From Methanosarcina sp. (GTDB lineage Archaea; Halobacteriota; Methanosarcinia; Methanosarcinales; Methanosarcinaceae): a stretch of 38,155 bases of DNA. Of this stretch, positions 18,280 through 26,835 are shown piece after piece (within the stretch, counting starts at the first letter, position 1; every line of letters starts with the position of its first letter). The position numbers and the translations under genes are program-made. The DNA is taken from contig NZ_JAQUVZ010000031.1 in the NCBI RefSeq assembly GCF_028693135.1, positions 1 to 38,155 on the forward strand, given 5' to 3'. Below the pieces are notes generated by a model. It made no database searches, was not told the origin of the DNA, and was given only the letters and a program-made list of their open reading frames with translations.

Positions 18280-18690
18280 AAAGCAACGCTGATTAGGATA
18301 TATAATCATTATATATAATCTTTTATATTCAATTTTTAAATTATAAATCAAGTTAGCGATCTTATTTAGTATGAGAAGTGAATTTTGTGCAGAATAAAGC
18401 CAAATTCCTGAAAACTCAAAAGCTTTAAACTCAAAAGCTTTAATATCTACAAAAATTTCTCTCTTTTTAGTTTTAGATAAATCCGGGTCCGGGCATCCGG
18501 TGTACTACTCATAACATAATATCTTATAAAATTATCCTGTACATAAAACCCTGTGAAATATTTTTGAAAATTATGCCTGTAAAGGCTGAGATTTTTAATG
18601 ATAGGCAACCTAACTGAAACCTATGGGGATGATCCCGAAAAGGGGGAATCGGGGAATGAATTATTTAAAAAGGGTAAGGGGTACAACTAG
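18280..18690. other. Spacer between the two candidate small RNA copies
   Basis: This is AT-rich sequence without a gene. It contains a palindromic AT stretch (ATATATAATCATTATATATAA, 18298-18318) and a short direct repeat of AACTCAAAAGCTTTAA (18414-18442). Nothing here explains why the element is duplicated. Confidence 0.5.
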
Positions 18691-18832
18691 CACAAATTTT
18701 ATAAATAACCTCTACATAGGAGTTAATGAGGCATCTAATCCACTTTCACACCGTAAATCATCTACCACATCTAGCCCAAATAGATTTTTAGTTACGCAAC
18801 GCCTATTTTTTAGATGCCTCAATCACCCAATT
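18691..18832 (+). ncRNA. Candidate small RNA, copy B of a duplicated promoter-hairpin element
   Basis: This is the second copy of the element at 18138, the same length (142 bp) and roughly 85 percent identical. The TATA box (AATTTTATAAATA) and the 12-bp closing stem TGAGGCATCTAA / TTAGATGCCTCA (18727-18738 with 18810-18821) are unchanged. So are the loop blocks CCACTTTCACACC and CTACCACATCTA. Differences cluster between the TATA box and the start of the stem, as expected if stem and loop are constrained. The inner hairpin is kept in shortened form (ATCTA/TAGAT). A plus-strand frame of 82 codons crosses the element but is interrupted in copy A, so it is not coding. Confidence 0.5.
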
Positions 18833-19080
18833 TGGATGAAACGTTTGATAAAATCTTCTATTGGATTATAGATTTTCTCAGATATAAATATTTATATTTA
18901 ACATTGCCTATAATTATGCAGGGTATCTAGTTGTTTATCGAACAAAATTACCTGATAAATACCATCTTTCAGAAGGAAAACACAGGCAAATACCTCTGTA
19001 TATCTCCCTACTTTTTTATTGACTGGATAGAATAAGGAATGAATGTAAAAAAGAACGAATGTAAAAAGGAAAGAAAGAGG

Positions 19081-20427
19081 TCAGAGGGAATAGGCTTCGC
19101 GAAGTTTTACAACGAGCGCTTCGACCTGTTCCACTGCTGTTCCTATATACTTATCCGGGTTTACGAGGTTCTCAATATCTCCTGCACTAAGGTACCTTGA
19201 AACAGAAGGGGTATCCAGAAGTACCTGTTTGAAATGCTGCCCGGTATCATGGGCTACCATCGCTGCATTCCGGACAAGTTCATGGGCTTCCTGCCTACCT
19301 ACACCTCTTTTCGCAAGTTCTATCATTACAGCTTCTCCCATGTTCAGGCCTCTTAGCAGTTCCAGGTTCCTGCGGATATTTTCGGGATAGAACCTGAGAT
19401 TCTCAAGCACACTGATCCCAAGTTTTATAATATGGTCTGTGAGTACACAGGCTTCCGGGAAGACAACCCGTTCACAGGAAGAATTTGTAAGGTCCCTTTC
19501 GTCCCAGAGGGTATTGTTAAGAAGTTCAGGCTCAATCATTGCTCTTACGATCCGTGCAAGCCCGCAGATCTGCTCGGATTTTATAGGGTTGCGCTTGTGA
19601 GGCATGGTGGACGAACCTACCTGCTTTTTCCCGAAGCTTTCCTCAACCTCGGCGATTTCACTGCGCTGAAGGGTCCTGATTTCTATGCCGATCTTGTCCA
19701 GAGTCGTAACAGTATTTGCCATCCACATCACAAACTCGGCATGCCTGTCCCTCTGGATGATCTGGTTTGAGACATCCACAGTCCCGATTCCGAGGTGCTG
19801 CATTGTGAGTTTCTGGATCAGGATTCCGGATTTTCCAAAAGCTGCCTGGGTCCCGACAGCTCCGGTCATCTGCCCCACAGTAGCTCTTGGAGCCAGCTCG
19901 TATAAGCGGTCCAGATGCCTTGAAATCTCGGAAGCCCAGATTGCAAAACGGAGTCCATATGTTGTGGGGACACCTATCTGACCATGTGTCCTTCCGCAGC
20001 AAACCGTGTTCTTGTGAGCTTCAGCCTGGTTTACCAGAACCCTGAGCAGGATTTTGAGTTTGTCTTCCAGGAGATCAATTGCGTTCTTTATCTGGAGCGC
20101 TGTTGCTGTGTCAAGGATGTCGTTTGAAGTAGCTCCGAAATGGACCCACTTTCCTGCATTGTCTCTGCACTGCTCAGAAATCGCAACAACCACAGCCATC
20201 ATGTCGTGGTGGATTTCGGCTTCGATTTCGTCAACTCTTTCAGCCTTTACAGAGGTAATACATTTGGAGATTATCTCAGCCGCTTCTGCGGGGATGAGTC
20301 CCATATCCGCTTCTGCCTGGGCAAGGGCGGCCTCTGTCTGTAAGATTCTTTCAAGTCGGTTTTCCTGACTCCATACATACTTCATTTCCGCTGTACCGTA
20401 CCGGTATTCTATAGGATGAATAGCCAC
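19081..20427 (-). CDS. purB: Adenylosuccinate lyase
   Basis: This 448-residue enzyme catalyses two fumarate-releasing steps of purine synthesis: SAICAR to AICAR, and adenylosuccinate to AMP. The start is MAIHPIEYRYG from GTG at 20427, which has AAGGTGA at the right distance; a GTG three codons earlier is less likely. Family motifs are in order: HFGATSNDILDTATAL, GRTHGQIGVPTTYG (catalytic histidine region), and GSSTMPHKRNPIKSEQ (the mobile catalytic serine loop, near residue 260). Length is normal for archaeal PurB. It stands alone on the minus strand with an AT-rich promoter region upstream. Confidence 0.97.
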   Translation of the reverse strand: MAIHPIEYRYGTAEMKYVWSQENRLERILQTEAALAQAEADMGLIPAEAAEIISKCITSVKAERVDEIEAEIHHDMMAVVVAISEQCRDNAGKWVHFGATSNDILDTATALQIKNAIDLLEDKLKILLRVLVNQAEAHKNTVCCGRTHGQIGVPTTYGLRFAIWASEISRHLDRLYELAPRATVGQMTGAVGTQAAFGKSGILIQKLTMQHLGIGTVDVSNQIIQRDRHAEFVMWMANTVTTLDKIGIEIRTLQRSEIAEVEESFGKKQVGSSTMPHKRNPIKSEQICGLARIVRAMIEPELLNNTLWDERDLTNSSCERVVFPEACVLTDHIIKLGISVLENLRFYPENIRRNLELLRGLNMGEAVMIELAKRGVGRQEAHELVRNAAMVAHDTGQHFKQVLLDTPSVSRYLSAGDIENLVNPDKYIGTAVEQVEALVVKLREAYSL

Positions 20428-21167
<740 letters not shown>

Positions 21168-21173
21168 TCTTTT

Positions 21174-21917
21174 TTGCAGGTGGAAACACACCTTCAAAAG
21201 ATTATTGAACAGGACGGAAAAGTTCATCTTACCCTTATCGACCCGGCGTCCCAAAAGCCTGAACGAGCCGCTGAAATTGCTCTTGCAGCAGTTGAAGGAG
21301 GCACTGATGCCATCCTTATCGGGGGCTCAACCGGAGCGTCGGGAGCCATATTAGATGAAACTGTAATAAAGATTAAAGAAAAGGTAAATGTTCCCACCAT
21401 CCTTTTCCCTGGAAGTTCAGCCGGGCTCAGCATGTATGCAGATGCCGTATTTTTCATGAGCCTCCTGAATTCCAGAGACCTGGGGTATGTGATTACAAAC
21501 CAGGTGCTTGGAGCTCCGCTTGTATATAAAAGCCAGATTGAGCCAATATCCATGGCATACCTTGTGGTCGAACCCGGAGGCACTGTTGGTTGGGTAGGGG
21601 ACGCAAAACTGATCCCCAGGAAGAAACCTGAACTTGCTGCAGTCTATGCTCTTGCAGGCAAATACCTTGGCATGCATTATACGTACCTGGAAGCAGGATC
21701 CGGAGCCGATACGCCTGTCAACCCTGAAATGATAGGGGCTGTCAAACACGTCCTCGGAGAAAACAAACTTATTGTTGGCGGCGGGATCAGAGATGCAAAA
21801 ACCGCAAAGCTTTGTGCTTCTGCAGGTGCGGACATGATCGTCACCGGCACGATTGTTGAAGAAGTAAAGGACGTAACTGAAAAGGTTGCTGAGATTGTAT
21901 CAGCCATAAAAAGATGA
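21174..21917 (+). CDS. Geranylgeranylglyceryl phosphate synthase
   Basis: This 247-residue TIM-barrel enzyme joins glycerol-1-phosphate and geranylgeranyl diphosphate, the first committed step of archaeal ether lipid synthesis. It shows the family motifs HLTLIDPASQ near the N-terminus, DAILIGGSTGASG, and TILFPGSSAGLS. YLEAGSGADTPV and the phosphate-binding LIVGGGIRDAKTA followed by GADMIVTGTIVE complete the set. The first start is a TTG at 21174, with AAAGGAG (21156-21162) about 11 bases upstream; a GTG at 21180 is the alternative. It is co-transcribed with eL40, a pairing seen in other Methanosarcina-type genomes from what I recall. T runs lie downstream. Confidence 0.95.
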   Translation: MQVETHLQKIIEQDGKVHLTLIDPASQKPERAAEIALAAVEGGTDAILIGGSTGASGAILDETVIKIKEKVNVPTILFPGSSAGLSMYADAVFFMSLLNSRDLGYVITNQVLGAPLVYKSQIEPISMAYLVVEPGGTVGWVGDAKLIPRKKPELAAVYALAGKYLGMHYTYLEAGSGADTPVNPEMIGAVKHVLGENKLIVGGGIRDAKTAKLCASAGADMIVTGTIVEEVKDVTEKVAEIVSAIKR

Positions 21918-21993
21918 ATTCCTGAAAAAAGATATTCAAGGTGTGCTGCCTGCTTTTCAGAAATCCAGATAAAAATTCCTTATATTCAACTGT

Positions 21994-22021
21994 TCTTTTT
22001 TAAATATCGATTTATTTTTTT
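21994..22021 (+). terminator. T-run terminator after the eL40-GGGP synthase operon
   Basis: Two T-rich runs (TTCTTTTTT and TTTATTTTTTT) lie about 80-100 bases after the stop codon, typical of archaeal intrinsic termination signals. No hairpin is needed for archaeal polymerase. Confidence 0.45.
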
Positions 22022-22427
22022 AATACCCTGCCTTTGAAAGCATAAGCTATCTTTACAATCGGAATCTCATTTCTCCAGGGATTCGGAGTGAAAATATCCT
22101 GCATTTCTATTTTGAAACAAACTTTTGAAACAAACCCTGTATTTTTACATTATGATCCCTGAAAATCAGTATATGACACTTTTTTAGTTTCAAACTGGCA
22201 GCTTTTTAAGACCCGGGAAAAGGTCTCCACAATGCCTTCAAGAGTTGTCAAGTTGTATCTAAATATCTCCTGGTTCACACCGGGAAATAATCTGGTTCAC
22301 ACAGAAAATAGAGGATATTTCATGCCTATTCTGAATATAATAATAACTCCAAATAAGATATTATGGAATAATGGTTCTTTAGATCATAAACCCGCAAAAT
22401 GAAAAAGGACAAAATTGGGGGAAAAAT
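22022..22427. other. Intergenic region upstream of the MTH865-like gene
   Basis: No gene is seen. A short direct repeat (CTGGTTCACAC, at 22268 and 22292) and AT-rich promoter-like sequence near 22330-22370 are the only features. Confidence 0.5.
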
Positions 22428-22667
22428 ATGGAAGTAAGAGAAGAAGTCCATGAACAGATTCTGGAAATCCTCAAAAGTGCAAAATTTCCAATCAACACGC
22501 TGGAGGAATTAATTGCTGCTTTACCCGAGGGTCTGGATACTACATGCATGATAGGTGGTACTGAGGTTACGGCAGCAGAGGCGAGAAGCCTGATTACTGA
22601 AAATGATTTTCCATTCAAAGACGCAAAACACGTAGCAAATCTCCTGGTTGAAAGAGCGGGGCTCTAA
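22428..22667 (+). CDS. MTH865-like family protein (79 aa)
   Basis: This small soluble protein matches the MTH865-like family, named from Methanothermobacter. It has an all-helical EF-hand-like fold of unknown function. Conserved features are the helix EQILEILKSAKFPINTLEEL, the block ALPEGLDTTCMIGGTEVTAA and the end NDFPFKDAKHVANLLVERAGL. The single cysteine in DTTCM is conserved in the family as I recall it. The ATG is preceded by GGGGGAAAAAT. The gene stands alone; nothing in the neighbourhood suggests its substrate. Confidence 0.9.
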   Translation: MEVREEVHEQILEILKSAKFPINTLEELIAALPEGLDTTCMIGGTEVTAAEARSLITENDFPFKDAKHVANLLVERAGL

Positions 22668-23178
22668 ATTTGAGGTATATCTTTTACACGGTTTTCAATG
22701 CCGCAGATGGAAAAACCAGCCTTTGAAGCTTCAGGCTGAAAACATTTTTTACTGCAGAGAAAGCCTGATCTCTTATAAGAATGTATTAAAACTGCCCTTG
22801 ACGCTACCTGCTAAAACGTTGTCTATATATCCTGGGATACCTGCTGCATTACAGGATTTCACTTCGCTGCAACCCTTACTTATACCGAAACTTTTTATTT
22901 TTGAAACCGTTTTTATACTTAGAAACTATCCTAATGCTTAACTTTCTGGGATATGTAACAGCATCAATTTACAGTCAGCCGATTGTAATAAATAGTTTTA
23001 AAGGTAATATCTGACTCTTATTTTAGTATCATTATCCTGTTAACACAAAATGTTCTGTTAATATGAAAGGGTCCGAAAAAGGCATGTTCAGAGCAGACAA
23101 ATTTTCATGCAGCAAATATAAATTCTGCAGAAACCCGCAGGACCCTTTAACTTGTAATAAACACTAAGAGGTATGATT
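22668..23178. other. Intergenic region containing a structured leader
   Basis: The left 380 bases show no gene. The right part (23066-23148) holds nested inverted repeats described in a separate entry. TATA-like sequence (AATAAATAGTTTTAAAGG, about 22989-23006) could start a transcript that includes that structure. Confidence 0.45.
23066..23148 (+). promoter_or_regulatory. Candidate structured 5' leader element of AtwA-like gene
   Basis: AAAGGGTCC (23066-23074) pairs perfectly with GGACCCTTT (23140-23148). The enclosed 65 bases contain a smaller stem, TGCAG/CTGCA, and the purine-rich segment GAAAAAGG. The structure ends about 18 bases before the ribosome binding site AAGAGGT, where folding could control translation. 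I do not recognise it as a known riboswitch class. Confidence 0.4.
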
Positions 23179-24915
23179 ATGATCAGGATTTCCAATCTGG
23201 TAAAGGATTATGAGGTACGTTCCGAAAAAATAAGGGTATTGGACCATATCGACCTCACGGTGAAGGACGGAGAGATTCTCGGAATTACAGGTAGAAGTGG
23301 AAGTGGGAAATCGACCCTGCTCCGAATTATCCGGGGAATTGAGTCCTTCGATGAAGGAACTGTAGAAATTGAGGGGGAAACTGTAACCCCTGATTCAGGG
23401 ATGGAAGGAGAACTGTTCCTGAAAAGCGTAACCGCAATACACCTCCAGCGAAATTTTGGGCTCTGGAACGGACCTGCGATAGAAAATATCATAAGGAAAC
23501 TGAATTACCTCCGGATAGGGCATGAAGCTCTTCCGCACAACGAGACTGAAGATTATGACGAGCTCTTTGTCGAGGCGATGGAGTACATGAAACTTGTGGG
23601 GCTGGAACACAAAGCCCTTCACTCTACCAATCTCCTCAGCGGAGGGGAGAAGCAGAGAGTTTTAATGGCACGACAGCTTGCCGCAAAGCCCAAAGTCCTT
23701 CTCCTGGACGAGCCTGTAACAATGACTGGGCCGGATACAAAGCAGGAAGTCCTTGATGTGATAAAGGGCTTGAAAGAGAAACTGAATATCCCAATTATAG
23801 TGGTCTCCCACCTTCCTGAAATCCACGCCTATCTTGCAGACAGGCTTATATTCCTTGAGAACGGGAAAATTGCAGCTGATGGAGAACCCGCCGTGGTTCT
23901 TAAAAACTTCCTTAGAGACCTAAAACCCAGGGAAGAACTCTCAGAGTCCGGGAATAAGGAAGCCTGCATTAAAATAAGGGATATCTCAAAACGCTATTCT
24001 CTTATCCGGATGGGAGAGGTCCTCAATATCAAAGACTTCTCTCTTGATGTTTATGGGGGAGAGATCCTGGCATTTATCGGTCCTTCTGGAGCTGGAAAGA
24101 CAACCATTATGAAATTGATGGAAGGGCTAGTCCCGCCAAAAAGCGGATCTGTCGAATATTTATGCAGTGGGGACTGGGTAGATGTTACCGGATACAGCAA
24201 GAAGCGCATGGAGCTCAGGCGGATTATGAGTGTTATGAACCAGGAATTTTCAATGTCCGTAAACTCCACTGTGAGGGAACAGATCCGCTTCAGGTTGAGC
24301 ATGAAAAAGCAGGGTGCAATTGAATACGCGAGAAATAAAGCCCAGGAAATAGGACTTTCGGATGAGACTCTGGATACTGTCTACCGCCTGCCCGATATGC
24401 CTGAAGAGGAAAAGACTAATGCACTAAGGGAGCTGGACCTCAATGACATGGTTTTTTCCGAACTTTTCCCCGTAATTCCGGTAACCGATGTCGATGCCTA
24501 TGCAAGACCGGTCTTTGAAGCCCTTGACCTGCAAATGGAAGTCCTTGACAAAACCCCTTACCAGATAAGCGGAGGAGAACATGTCAGGGCTTTTATTGCC
24601 ATGAGCCTTGCTACCTCTCCCGAATACCTTATGCTCGACGAACCTTTCGGGGACCTCGACCCCGTAACCCTCAGGGACGTGACAAATTCATTAAAAAGGA
24701 TCAATGAACGCTTCGGCACTACCATTGTACTCGTGAGCCACCACATGGACTTTGTCCGGGAAGTTGCCCACAGGGCGATATTGATCGAAAATGGAGCCAT
24801 TGTAATGGATGGGAAGCCGATTGAAGTCTGTCAGGAGCTTATCAACAGGAGCAATGCCCCTTACATGGTACACAGCCTGGAAGACCTCATTGAAGGCAAC
24901 TTAGAAAGCCAGTAA
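23179..24915 (+). CDS. atwA: Tandem ABC ATPase, methyl-CoM reductase component A2 (AtwA)-like
   Basis: This 578-residue soluble protein has two ABC ATPase modules and no membrane segment. Module one has Walker A GRSGSGKST (about residue 38), signature LLSGGEKQR and Walker B VLLLDEP. Module two has GPSGAGKTT, the signature QISGGEHVR and LMLDEPFGDLDP. This matches the layout of component A2, the ATP-dependent protein needed to reductively activate methyl-coenzyme M reductase in methanogens. The symbol is likely but could apply to a paralog. The start at 23179 is preferred to 23173 because AAGAGGT is too close to the earlier ATG. It is a single gene with a structured leader and a terminator hairpin. 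Confidence 0.8.
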   Translation: MIRISNLVKDYEVRSEKIRVLDHIDLTVKDGEILGITGRSGSGKSTLLRIIRGIESFDEGTVEIEGETVTPDSGMEGELFLKSVTAIHLQRNFGLWNGPAIENIIRKLNYLRIGHEALPHNETEDYDELFVEAMEYMKLVGLEHKALHSTNLLSGGEKQRVLMARQLAAKPKVLLLDEPVTMTGPDTKQEVLDVIKGLKEKLNIPIIVVSHLPEIHAYLADRLIFLENGKIAADGEPAVVLKNFLRDLKPREELSESGNKEACIKIRDISKRYSLIRMGEVLNIKDFSLDVYGGEILAFIGPSGAGKTTIMKLMEGLVPPKSGSVEYLCSGDWVDVTGYSKKRMELRRIMSVMNQEFSMSVNSTVREQIRFRLSMKKQGAIEYARNKAQEIGLSDETLDTVYRLPDMPEEEKTNALRELDLNDMVFSELFPVIPVTDVDAYARPVFEALDLQMEVLDKTPYQISGGEHVRAFIAMSLATSPEYLMLDEPFGDLDPVTLRDVTNSLKRINERFGTTIVLVSHHMDFVREVAHRAILIENGAIVMDGKPIEVCQELINRSNAPYMVHSLEDLIEGNLESQ

Positions 24916-24920
24916 TTCGA

Positions 24921-24955
24921 GAGTCTGCTAAAGACTCTTTTTCTTATTTTATTTC
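24921..24955 (+). terminator. Hairpin plus T-run terminator after AtwA-like gene
   Basis: GAGTCT-gctaa-AGACTC forms a perfect 6-bp stem starting six bases after the stop codon. It is followed at once by TTTTTCTTATTTTATTT. This is the clearest terminator in the window. Confidence 0.8.
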
Positions 24956-24963
24956 GGCATTGC

Positions 24964-25054
24964 CAATTGATTTCATCCTCTCCAGATTGTCTGTCAATTG
25001 ATTTCATCCTCTCCAGATTGTCTGTCAATTGATTTCATCCTCTCCAGATTGTCT
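24964..25054. repeat. 31-bp tandem repeat, three copies
   Basis: The unit CAATTGATTTCATCCTCTCC followed by AGATTGTCTGT occurs three times head to tail at 24964, 24995 and 25026. The copies are identical apart from the last bases. There are no spacers, so this is not a CRISPR array. It lies between the terminator of the AtwA-like gene and the 3' end of the flavodoxin-like gene. Confidence 0.95.
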
Positions 25055-25088
25055 AATAAGCAAGGGCCGGATTAAAAAGCATCAGATT

Positions 25089-25826
25089 TTATTTGCCTTC
25101 TTCCTGAGATTCATTTACAAGCCGGTCCCATTCCTCATTTCCGAATTTTATATACAGGCTCGGAGGTACGATTGGTTTTTCAAGGTCTTTAACTGTTTTT
25201 TCTGAAAGCGCCTGATTTTCAACAACCTCTTTTCCGGCGGATCTGAGCAGTTTGTTGTATTTTCCTATCAGAGGTTTTAGCATGATATTTTTTTTGCCCC
25301 TGAAAATTTCCCCTTCTCCCCTGTAGATTTCTGCAATCAGTTCGGTGTGAAAAATTCTCGCTAGCCGCCTGAAAAATAAGTGCAATATCTCGAAATTTGT
25401 TTGCCCGGGCAGCCCGGCATTTGAAATCACAACGAATTTCGGATACTTCTCGTAACGCTTAGAGTGCCTGTATTCACCCATCTCATCCTCCTCAAAGTGA
25501 GGCAGAAGAACAGGAGTAAGCCTGTCTATGAAATTTTTCATTATTGAGGGAACGTTCTCAAAATATACCGGGCATGCAAAGATTACGATATCCGAAGCCA
25601 TAAATCTGGGAAGCAAATCATCCATGTCATCGCGAATAGTGCACTTTCCAGGTGTCTTGAGCCAGCACTCAAATTTTCCCATGCAGTGCCTGATATCCTT
25701 CTCGGCAAGTATAATATTTTCAGTTTCTGCCCCGGCTTCTTCTGCTCCTTTTAGAAACTCTTCAACCATAATGAGAGTGTTTCCTTCCCGGCCCTTATGG
25801 CTCCCGCTGAACACTGTTACTTTCAT
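25089..25826 (-). CDS. NADPH-dependent FMN reductase / flavodoxin-like protein
   Basis: This 245-residue flavoprotein has a flavodoxin-like fold. It begins MKVTVFSGSHKGREGNTLIM, the FMN phosphate-binding loop, then CMGKFECWLKTPGKCTIRDDM and the flavin-contact block IVIFACPVYFENVPSIMKNF. Proteins with this C-x-W-PGKC arrangement are annotated as NADPH-dependent FMN reductases or iron-sulfur flavoproteins; the cysteine spacing here does not clearly give a [4Fe-4S] site. The reading frame runs back to 25931, but the ATG at 25826 has GGGGGTT at the right distance and fits the domain start. It follows the flavoredoxin gene by about 130 bases on the same strand, so the two are probably one electron-transfer unit. 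Confidence 0.85.
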   Translation of the reverse strand: MKVTVFSGSHKGREGNTLIMVEEFLKGAEEAGAETENIILAEKDIRHCMGKFECWLKTPGKCTIRDDMDDLLPRFMASDIVIFACPVYFENVPSIMKNFIDRLTPVLLPHFEEDEMGEYRHSKRYEKYPKFVVISNAGLPGQTNFEILHLFFRRLARIFHTELIAEIYRGEGEIFRGKKNIMLKPLIGKYNKLLRSAGKEVVENQALSEKTVKDLEKPIVPPSLYIKFGNEEWDRLVNESQEEGK

Positions 25827-25960
25827 ATAACAACCCCCTGTTGCCCCATGATAATTAAAACTGGTGAGCCGTCTTTTCTTTGGCTCAGAATCCTCCAAAT
25901 CGTTTTCAAAACCCTTTATCAGCACCTTCAAAGATAGAAGTGATAAGTAGAACCTTCTTT

Positions 25961-26569
25961 TTACTGATCACTTTTGTTTCTGTCCTCATTAATGTTTTCA
26001 CTTAACTTTTTTCCCACATACCATGCTTTACCCAGATGTTTTCCGATTCCCCAGTAGTTGTTGTCGTACATTGAAAATACAATGGGTTCGACCTTTTCTA
26101 TATCAGGAATTCCGTTACATAGATACCTTTCTTCTGCATAACTTTCCACAATCTCACCGATGAAAACCTCGTTGTTCCCGCCGAAGTCCAGGGTGTTCAC
26201 TAGTCTACATTCCATGTTTACAGGGCATTCCCTGATCATGGGAGCTTTTTCGAGCTTTCCGTAGAAAGTTTTGAAAATACCGGATTTGTCTACCTTTTTC
26301 CCGGAAACTATCCCACAGTAGTCTGTAGCTTCAACTATGTATCTGGAAGGAATATTTACGCTGAAGCAATTGTTTTCCTTGATTCCTTCATTTGTATAGT
26401 GCATTTTCCCCAGGGTAACTGCGATCATTGGGGGACTTGCCTGAACGATTCCGCAAAAAGCAATTGTAAGGTAGTTTGGCTTTCCGTTCACATCGGCACC
26501 CACGAGGGTAATGGGCATGGGATAAAGGAAATTCCTGGCTCCTATGGTTTTTTTCTCTTCGGTTTCCAC
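25961..26569 (-). CDS. Flavoredoxin / flavin reductase-like FMN-binding protein
   Basis: This 202-residue protein belongs to the flavin reductase-like, FMN-binding split-barrel family. Diagnostic segments are IGARNFLYPMPITLVGADVN at the N-terminus, YLTIAFCGIVQASPPMIAVT, NNCFSVNIPS and the ending ending block GNNEVFIGEIVE. The GTG start at 26569 follows AGGAGGATTAAAG. Upstream on the minus strand are a TATA box (TATATATC, about 26653-26660) and a short inverted repeat ATTCC-ac-GGAAT (26661-26672) at the factor B position. The flavodoxin-like gene downstream suggests joint redox or stress function; substrates cannot be told from the sequence. Confidence 0.88.
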   Translation of the reverse strand: METEEKKTIGARNFLYPMPITLVGADVNGKPNYLTIAFCGIVQASPPMIAVTLGKMHYTNEGIKENNCFSVNIPSRYIVEATDYCGIVSGKKVDKSGIFKTFYGKLEKAPMIRECPVNMECRLVNTLDFGGNNEVFIGEIVESYAEERYLCNGIPDIEKVEPIVFSMYDNNYWGIGKHLGKAWYVGKKLSENINEDRNKSDQ

Positions 26570-26660
26570 CCTTTAATCCTCCTACAAGGTTAAGTAAATT
26601 GAAATTCTCCCGAAATGTAATTAGTATTCCGGTTTTAAGCAATATGTTGATAGATATATA

Positions 26661-26672
26661 ATTCCACGGAAT
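26661..26672. promoter_or_regulatory. Inverted repeat at flavoredoxin promoter
   Basis: ATTCC-ac-GGAAT is a perfect 5-bp inverted repeat adjoining the minus-strand TATA box of the flavoprotein pair. Its position suits an operator or activator site, but the repeat is short. Confidence 0.3.
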
Positions 26673-26835
26673 ATAAATGCCCTGTGATAATCTGAAATTG
26701 AAACTGGGGGTTAAAGGAAAAAGAAATTTAAAGGAAAAAGAAATTGAAAACGATTCAAGGAATAGAGGTACAAAAAAGAAAATTTGCAAGCAGAAAAATA
26801 ATGAGTGTGGGTTAACAACTGGCCCGGTTAGTCAT

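Noticed and set aside
18610-18660. Possible C/D box RNA (GATGAT and CTGA-like motifs)
   Set aside because: Boxes are imperfect, spacing is wrong and no terminal stem is visible.
18623-18871. 82-codon frame across candidate RNA copy B
   Set aside because: The frame is not kept in copy A, while RNA stems and the TATA box are.
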